9,675 bases of DNA from Alphaproteobacteria bacterium (GTDB lineage Bacteria; Pseudomonadota; Alphaproteobacteria; Rhodobacterales; Rhodobacteraceae). Positions 4,972 to 9,675 of the stretch are shown here, in pieces. The stretch spans positions 1-9,675 of the forward strand of contig RFGD01000226.1 in NCBI GenBank assembly GCA_003696705.1, in the 5' to 3' direction. The position numbers and the translations under genes were made by a program. Every line of letters begins with the position of its first letter. Position 1 is the stretch's first letter. The notes under the pieces are model-generated. The model had not been told where the DNA came from, did no database searches, and saw nothing but the letters and a program-made list of their open reading frames with translations.

Positions 4972-5880
4972 ATGAGGATCATGACGCAGGTTTCGGATTT
5001 TGTGGTGAATCTGGCGTTTCGGTCGGTTCTCGGGACCGCCCGCGCACTGCCCTATGCCCAACGGGTCGCCTTCTTCGGCTGGGTCGTCTCGCGGGTGGCG
5101 GCGCCGCTTGCCGGATACAACCGCCGCATTCGCGAGAACCTTGCCTATGTCTTCCCCGACCTTCCCGAGGCCGAGGTGCGCCGGATCTGTCGCGAGGTGA
5201 CGGACAACGCCGGACGCACCCTTGCCGAGTTCTATTCCCCGGCCGCCTTCCGCGAACGCATGGCGCGGACCCCGCTCGAGGGCCCGGGCCTCGAACCGAT
5301 CCTCGCGGCCCACCGCGATGGCAGGCCGGCAATCCTGGTGTCGGGACATTTCGGCAACTACCAGGCGGCGCGTGCGGCGCTGGCCGCGCGCGGCATCCAT
5401 ACGGCCGGGGTCTATCGGCCGATGAACAACCGCTGGTTCAACGATCACTACGTGGCCGTGACGCGGGCCGTGTCAGATGCCCCGCTTTTCGCCCGTGACA
5501 AGCGCGGCATGGCCGGTCTTCTTCGCCACCTGCGCGCCGGGGGGATGGTGGGCATGCTGATCGACCAGTATTTCTCGACCGGCGAGACGCTCGACTTTCT
5601 GGGCAAGCCCGCCCCGACGCCGACCTCGGCCGCCGAGCTTGCCTTGCGTCACGACGCCCTTCTGGTCCCCGTTTACGGGACGCGCCAGCCGGACGGGTTG
5701 TCCTTCCGCATCGAGTTCGAGGCGCCCGTGCCCCATACCGACCCGCGGACGATGACCCAGGCGCTGAACGACAGCCTGGCCCGGCGCGTGCAGGCGCACA
5801 TGGGCCAGTGGCTGTGGATCCACCGGCGCTGGAAACCGGAATATCAGCGCCCGACCGCCGCCGCGACGACCGGGCCGTAG
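4972..5880 (+). CDS. LpxL/HtrB-type lysophospholipid/lipid A acyltransferase (302 aa)
   Basis: The family moves an acyl chain onto lipid A or a lysolipid at the inner face of the cytoplasmic membrane. It is recognised by the N-terminal hydrophobic region (about 10-48), YNRRIRENLAYVFPDLPE (49-66), the catalytic-region sequence VSGHFGNY (123-130), MVGMLIDQYFS (192-202), a late LLVPVYGTR (230-238) and the end QWLWIHRRWKP (279-289). Length is normal. The oddity is at the catalytic HX4(D/E) motif: His126 is present, but the acidic partner position is Gln131 (codon CAG), where relatives normally have Asp or Glu. The ATG at 4972 has little ribosome site; the ATG at 4981 has GAGG at 4974-4977 with a short gap and is a fair alternative start. 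The gene lies 33 bp after the scnC-like gene with no visible terminator, so it may be transcribed with it. Its last 37 bases overlap the convergent DUF1223 gene. Confidence 0.85.
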   Translation: MRIMTQVSDFVVNLAFRSVLGTARALPYAQRVAFFGWVVSRVAAPLAGYNRRIRENLAYVFPDLPEAEVRRICREVTDNAGRTLAEFYSPAAFRERMARTPLEGPGLEPILAAHRDGRPAILVSGHFGNYQAARAALAARGIHTAGVYRPMNNRWFNDHYVAVTRAVSDAPLFARDKRGMAGLLRHLRAGGMVGMLIDQYFSTGETLDFLGKPAPTPTSAAELALRHDALLVPVYGTRQPDGLSFRIEFEAPVPHTDPRTMTQALNDSLARRVQAHMGQWLWIHRRWKPEYQRPTAAATTGP

Positions 5881-6548
5881 CCTTCCTTCTGGACGATCAC
5901 GGCGAAAGGCCGGTCACCCGACAATTTCACCCGAAGCCGTTTTTCGCGCGTGCCGGGCCAGGTATCGACCTTCTCCCAGCGCCGCACGACATTTGCATAG
6001 CGGATCGTTCGGCCGGCGTTCTCGCCGCGCTGGACCTTGACCGTCGCCTCGGGCAGGAATTCGGCGATCTGCACGTCGCAGGCGCCCAGCGGGAACCCGT
6101 CCCGGGGCCGCAGGACGATCTCGACCTCGCCGTTCGACATGCGCCTGAGCTCAAGCTCGACGGGTTCGGGGTCGGCGCGGTGGGCCTCGATCCGGTCCAT
6201 GATCTCGATCGGGCGGTTGCCGACGATGACATCCTCACCCTGAATGATGAACTGTGGGGTGTAGACGGACATGTGACCCCGCGCCCGCGCATAGGCCTTC
6301 TGGCGATGCGAATAGACGGGATCCCCGAAAGTGTCCTTCCAGCCCATGTAGTCCCAGTAATCGACATGCAGCGACAGCGCGATCACATCGTCATGAGCCG
6401 CGAGGGCCGCAAGCGCCTCGTCGGCCGGCGGACACGAAGAACAACCCTGCGAGGTATAGAGTTCGACGACGACCGGCGCCGCCGCAGCGACGCCCGGGCC
6501 TGCCATCAGAAAGGCAAGCAGTGCTGCGATTTTCCTGCCGGTGCGCAC
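5844..6548 (-). CDS. Secreted DUF1223 thioredoxin-like protein (234 aa)
   Basis: DUF1223 proteins are exported, thioredoxin-fold-like and of unknown function. Residues 1-24 form a signal peptide (Arg/Lys start, hydrophobic core LLAFLMAG, Ala-rich end). The mature part opens PVVVELYTSQGCSSCPPAD (25-43) with a redox-type Cys36-x2-Cys39, followed by HVDYWDYMGWKD (61-72) and TPQFIIQG (97-104), whose Pro is in the place of the thioredoxin cis-proline. A third cysteine is at 157. The start is a GTG at 6548, set by AGGAG (plus CTCCT 6555-6559) 6 bases upstream; the nearby ATG is out of frame. It lies 61 bp after the methyltransferase-like gene on the same strand, downstream of acnA. From memory, DUF1223 genes are common near acnA in Rhodobacteraceae. 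Its 3' end overlaps the opposing acyltransferase gene by 37 bases. Confidence 0.88.
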   Translation of the reverse strand: MRTGRKIAALLAFLMAGPGVAAAAPVVVELYTSQGCSSCPPADEALAALAAHDDVIALSLHVDYWDYMGWKDTFGDPVYSHRQKAYARARGHMSVYTPQFIIQGEDVIVGNRPIEIMDRIEAHRADPEPVELELRRMSNGEVEIVLRPRDGFPLGACDVQIAEFLPEATVKVQRGENAGRTIRYANVVRRWEKVDTWPGTREKRLRVKLSGDRPFAVIVQKEGYGPVVAAAVGR

Positions 6549-6609
6549 GATAGGCTCCTGTGTTCATGTCTGCCCACCGAGGGTAGTCGAGCCCGAGGAC
6601 ACATGCCAA

Positions 6610-7113
6610 TCAACCCTTTGCGACCGGTCCGTCATCACCCCTGCCGAACCAGCGTCCGACGCGGGCTCGGTGGCGGTGGGCGTCCTTGGGAAAATGTGCC
6701 GCGATGGTCCGTTCTTCCGCAAGGATGAAACGGCGCGTGATGATGGCCGTGAAGAGCGGCACGGTCACGAGCGCGGCCACCGAGCCAAGCCAGAGCCCCC
6801 ACCCCGCCAGAAGCATCGCCATGCCCAGATAGATAGGATTGCGGCTGAGGGCGAACGGCCCGGTCGTCACAAGTCTTGCCGGCACGTGCCTTGGCTCGAT
6901 CGCAGTCCGGTGGCGGGCCAGCGTCCAGACGGCCCAGACCGCCAGCCCCACAGCGACGACGGCCAGAAGGCCGCCGGCGGCGCGCATCCAGGGCCCGGGG
7001 CCCGGCCAGGGCAACGCCCGTGCGACCAGCCAGGCCAGCACCAGATGCGCCAGAAGCCAGAGGGGCGGCAGATCCAGCCGCGATAGAAGGGGGCGAGGCT
7101 TTCCGGCGGTCAT
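6610..7113 (-). CDS. Isoprenylcysteine carboxyl methyltransferase-like (PEMT/ICMT) membrane protein (167 aa)
   Basis: This family has several membrane helices and an S-adenosylmethionine site near the C-terminus; bacterial members mostly lack a known substrate. Hydrophobic segments lie at about 17-34, 44-64 and 96-127. The family signature is clear: LVTTGPFALSRNPIYLG (81-97), then EERTIAAHFP (133-142) and an Arg-rich tail RARVGRWFGRG (149-159). The ATG at 7113 has GGAG (plus CTCC 7120-7123) 6 bases upstream; the longer in-frame start at 7182 lies inside the acnA terminator and adds non-family residues. It follows the acnA terminator by a few bases, so it needs either its own promoter there or read-through. 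NnrU/phospholipid methyltransferase-type naming is an alternative. Confidence 0.82.
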   Translation of the reverse strand: MTAGKPRPLLSRLDLPPLWLLAHLVLAWLVARALPWPGPGPWMRAAGGLLAVVAVGLAVWAVWTLARHRTAIEPRHVPARLVTTGPFALSRNPIYLGMAMLLAGWGLWLGSVAALVTVPLFTAIITRRFILAEERTIAAHFPKDAHRHRARVGRWFGRGDDGPVAKG

Positions 7114-7130
7114 CGGGGGCTCCGTCAGGC

Positions 7131-7162
7131 AGAAAGGAAAGAGGGCAGCCCGAAGGCTGCCC
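7131..7162 (-). terminator. Rho-independent terminator of acnA (UUCG hairpin)
   Basis: On the minus strand GGGCAGCC and GGCTGCCC (plus 7143-7150 and 7155-7162) form a perfect 8-bp stem closed by a C(UUCG)G tetraloop. It is followed at once by the pyrimidine/T-rich TCTTTCCTTTCT. It lies about 32 bases after the acnA stop at 7195. It overlaps the leader of the next minus-strand gene, whose ribosome site begins at 7123. Confidence 0.8.
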
Positions 7163-7194
7163 CCGTTCACGCGTCGCTGCAAGCCCGAACCGCG

Positions 7195-9675
7195 TCAGCC
7201 GGCCTTGGCAAGGTTGCGCAGGACGAACTGCAGGACGCCGCCGTTTTCGACATATTCCTTCTCGACCGCCGTATCGATGCGGCACCGCAGTTCGATCCGG
7301 TCTTCGCTGCCGTCCGGCCGGCGGATCGTCGCCGGCACGATCGCCTGCGGTTCGAGATCGCCCTCAAGCCCGGTGATCGAGATCACCTCGTCCCCCGTCA
7401 GGCCAAGCGTCTTGCGGGTCTGGCCGCCGGTGAACTCGAACGGGATGACGCCCATCCCGACAAGGTTCGAACGATGGATGCGCTCGAAGCTTTCGGCGAT
7501 CACGGCCTTGACGCCAAGAAGCGCGGTGCCCTTGGCCGCCCAGTCGCGGGACGAGCCCGCGCCATACTGCTGGCCGGCGATGACGACAAGCGGCACGCCC
7601 CTTTCCTTCCAGGCCATGGCGGCGTCGAAGATGGGCACGACGTTCCCGTCGGGATCCTTGGTGAAGCCGCCCTCGACCCCCGGCACCATCTCGTTGCGGA
7701 TGCGGATGTTGGCGAACGTGCCGCGCATCATCACCTCGTGGTTGCCGCGCCGGCTGCCGTAAGAGTTGAACTGGGCCGGCGGCACCTGATGGGCCAGAAG
7801 ATACTTGCCCGCCGGCGTCTCGGGCTTGAACGAGCCGGCCGGGCTGATGTGGTCGGTCGTGACCATGTCGCCCAGAAGCGCCAGGATGCGGGCATTGACG
7901 ACATCGTGGATCTCGCCGGCCTCGGGGCCCATGCCATCGAAATAGGGCGGCTTGCGGATGTAGGTCGACGTCGGCGGCCAGTCATAGGTCAGCCCCTCGG
8001 CCGTCTCGATGGCCTGCCAGCGCTCGTCGCCCTTGAAGACGTCGGCATAGCGCGTCCGGAAGGCCTCGCGCGTGACGGTCTTGTGAACAAGCTCGGCAAT
8101 TTCCTCCTGCGTCGGCCAGATGTCCTTCAGGTAGACAGGGTTGCCGTCGCGATCGGTGCCAAGGGGTTCGGTCGTCAGGTCGATGTTCATGTCCCCGGCG
8201 ATGGCATAGGCGACGACAAGCGGGGGGCTGGCCAGATAGTTCGCGCGCACATCGGGGCTGATCCGGCCTTCGAAGTTGCGGTTGCCGGAGAGGACCGAGG
8301 TCGCGATCAGGTCGTTCTCGTTGATCGCCTTCGAGATTTCCGGCTGAAGCGGCCCCGAGTTCCCGATGCAGGTCGTGCAGCCGTAGCCGACCAGGTTGAA
8401 CCCCAGCGCGTCGAGATGTTCCTGAAGACCGGCGGCCTCGAGGTATTCCGACACCACCTGGCTGCCCGGCGCCAGCGAGGTCTTGACCCACGGCTTGCGC
8501 GTCAGGCCCTTCTCGTGCGCCTTCTTGGCGACGAGGCCCGCGCCGATCATGACATAGGGGTTCGACGTGTTCGTGCAGGACGTGATGGCCGCAACGACGA
8601 CCGAGCCGTCGCGCAGTTCGTAGTCCTGTCCCTCGACCTTCGCGCGCTTGCGCGGGTCGCCCGGGATCGGGTCGGGCGCCGGCCCTTCGGCCAGCATGTC
8701 GTCCGACGGCAGGCTTTCGTCCTCGCCCCGGTATTCGGCGACGACGTCGAGGAAGGCCTCGGCCGCGCGCGAAAGGGGCGTGTGGTCCTGCGGACGCTTC
8801 GGCCCCGAGATGGCGGGCACCACGTCGCCCATGTCAAGTTCGAGCGTGTCGGTATAGACGGGCGCATAGTCGGCATCCCGCCACAGCCCGTTTTCCTTGG
8901 CATAGGCCTCGACCAGGGCGATGCGGTCCTCGTCGCGGCCGGTCTGGCGCAGATAGCGCAGCGTCTCGTTGTCGATGGGGAAGAAGCCGCAGGTGGCACC
9001 GTATTCGGGCGCCATGTTGGCAATCGTCGCCCGGTCGGCCAGCGGCAGACGGTCCAGCCCGTCGCCGTAGAACTCGACGAACTTGCCGACGACGCCCTTG
9101 TCGCGCAGCATCTTGACGACCTTGAGCACAAGATCGGTCGCGGTCGTGCCCTCGACCATCTCACCGGTCAGCTTGAAGCCCACGACCTCGGGGATGAGCA
9201 TGGAAATCGGCTGGCCCAGCATGGCCGCTTCGGCCTCGATGCCGCCGACGCCCCAGCCAAGGACGCCAAGCCCGTTGATCATGGTCGTGTGGCTGTCGGT
9301 GCCGACCAGCGTGTCGGGATAGGCCACCTCGGCCCCGTGCTGGTCCCTGTCGGCCCAGACGGTCTGGGCAAGGTATTCGAGGTTGACCTGGTGGCAGATG
9401 CCCGTCCCCGGCGGGACGACGCGGAAGTTGTCGAACGCCTTCTGGCCCCATTTCAGGAACTTGTAGCGCTCCATGTTGCGCTCGTATTCCCGCTCGACGT
9501 TGAGCTGGAAGGCGCGCGGATTGCCGAACTCGTCGACCATGACGCTGTGGTCGATGACCAGATCGACCGGGTTGAGCGGGTTGATCTTCTCGGGGTCGCC
9601 CCCAAGCGCCACGATGCCGTCGCGCATCGCGGCAAGGTCGACCACCGCCGGGACGCCCGTGAAGTCCTGCATCAG
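7195..9675 (-). CDS. acnA: Aconitate hydratase AcnA, 5' end outside the window (about 826 residues seen)
   Basis: AcnA interconverts citrate and isocitrate in the TCA cycle with a [4Fe-4S] cluster. The frame is open to the window edge (the last codon seen encodes Leu, giving LMQDFTGVPAVVDL), so roughly the first 70 residues are missing by comparison with E. coli AcnA. Counting from the Met codon at 9672, cluster ligands are Cys366 (ITSCTNTSNP) and Cys432/Cys435 (GCTTCIGNSGP); the 66- and 3-residue spacings equal those of E. coli AcnA Cys435/501/504. Other hallmarks are DHSVMVDEFG (41-50), LVGTDSHTTMINGLG (122-136) and, in the C-terminal swivelling domain, TTDHISPAG, SYGSRRGNHEVM and QQYGAGSSRDWAAKG. 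It ends VLRNLAKAG at 7195, followed by a strong hairpin terminator. No frameshift or missing key residue is seen. The fold is AcnA/IRP type, not AcnB. Confidence 0.97.
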   Translation of the reverse strand: MMQDFTGVPAVVDLAAMRDGIVALGGDPEKINPLNPVDLVIDHSVMVDEFGNPRAFQLNVEREYERNMERYKFLKWGQKAFDNFRVVPPGTGICHQVNLEYLAQTVWADRDQHGAEVAYPDTLVGTDSHTTMINGLGVLGWGVGGIEAEAAMLGQPISMLIPEVVGFKLTGEMVEGTTATDLVLKVVKMLRDKGVVGKFVEFYGDGLDRLPLADRATIANMAPEYGATCGFFPIDNETLRYLRQTGRDEDRIALVEAYAKENGLWRDADYAPVYTDTLELDMGDVVPAISGPKRPQDHTPLSRAAEAFLDVVAEYRGEDESLPSDDMLAEGPAPDPIPGDPRKRAKVEGQDYELRDGSVVVAAITSCTNTSNPYVMIGAGLVAKKAHEKGLTRKPWVKTSLAPGSQVVSEYLEAAGLQEHLDALGFNLVGYGCTTCIGNSGPLQPEISKAINENDLIATSVLSGNRNFEGRISPDVRANYLASPPLVVAYAIAGDMNIDLTTEPLGTDRDGNPVYLKDIWPTQEEIAELVHKTVTREAFRTRYADVFKGDERWQAIETAEGLTYDWPPTSTYIRKPPYFDGMGPEAGEIHDVVNARILALLGDMVTTDHISPAGSFKPETPAGKYLLAHQVPPAQFNSYGSRRGNHEVMMRGTFANIRIRNEMVPGVEGGFTKDPDGNVVPIFDAAMAWKERGVPLVVIAGQQYGAGSSRDWAAKGTALLGVKAVIAESFERIHRSNLVGMGVIPFEFTGGQTRKTLGLTGDEVISITGLEGDLEPQAIVPATIRRPDGSEDRIELRCRIDTAVEKEYVENGGVLQFVLRNLAKAG

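Noticed and set aside
4156..5448. 430-codon minus-strand open frame opposite the scn-like and acyltransferase genes
   Set aside because: Antisense to strongly supported genes, no family features, no good start.
1..9675. tRNA or rRNA genes, CRISPR arrays, insertion sequences, phage genes
   Set aside because: No spaced direct repeats, transposase motifs, terminal repeats or RNA-gene signatures were seen; composition looks even across the window.

Overview
The window is GC-rich, densely packed DNA from an alphaproteobacterium. Gene content and protein style (SqrR/BigR-type repressor with persulfide dioxygenase, AcnA next to a DUF1223 gene, short DksA-like protein) point to Rhodobacteraceae or a close relative. 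This is judged by recognition only; no search was run.

Left arm, minus strand (42-1173): an SqrR/BigR-type ArsR repressor with the two sulfur-sensing cysteines, then a short DksA/TraR-type zinc-finger protein, then an unrecognised 80-residue charged helical protein. The first 41 bases hold no supported feature.

Centre, plus strand (1282-5880): a 108-bp AT-rich divergent control region carries a 16-bp imperfect palindrome. From it runs a gene string: persulfide dioxygenase (ETHE1/Blh type), two half-size YeeE/YedE sulfur-transport proteins joined by a TGATG overlap, a free-standing DUF442 protein with a rhodanese-like CRSGNR loop, then three overlapping genes that together make a split nitrile hydratase. 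The split (beta N-half, beta C-half, alpha) and its order are those of thiocyanate hydrolase scnBAC, and the alpha-type subunit has the cobalt-type claw CTLCSC. A LpxL/HtrB-type acyltransferase follows 33 bp later; its HX4(D/E) motif reads HX4Q.

Right arm, minus strand (5844-9675): aconitase AcnA (5' end outside the window) ends in a clear UUCG-hairpin terminator, followed by an isoprenylcysteine-methyltransferase-like membrane protein and a secreted DUF1223 protein whose end overlaps the acyltransferase gene.

How the genes may work together: sulfide or persulfide would relieve the repressor; the dioxygenase oxidises persulfide to sulfite, DUF442 moves sulfane sulfur, and YeeE/YedE moves a small sulfur compound across the membrane. 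Adding a thiocyanate-hydrolase-like enzyme to this module is the most interesting point: rhodanese chemistry makes thiocyanate from sulfane sulfur and cyanide, and thiocyanate hydrolase would return carbonyl sulfide and ammonia. That coupling is inferred from gene order; a GC-rich hairpin lies between the two parts and co-transcription is unproven.
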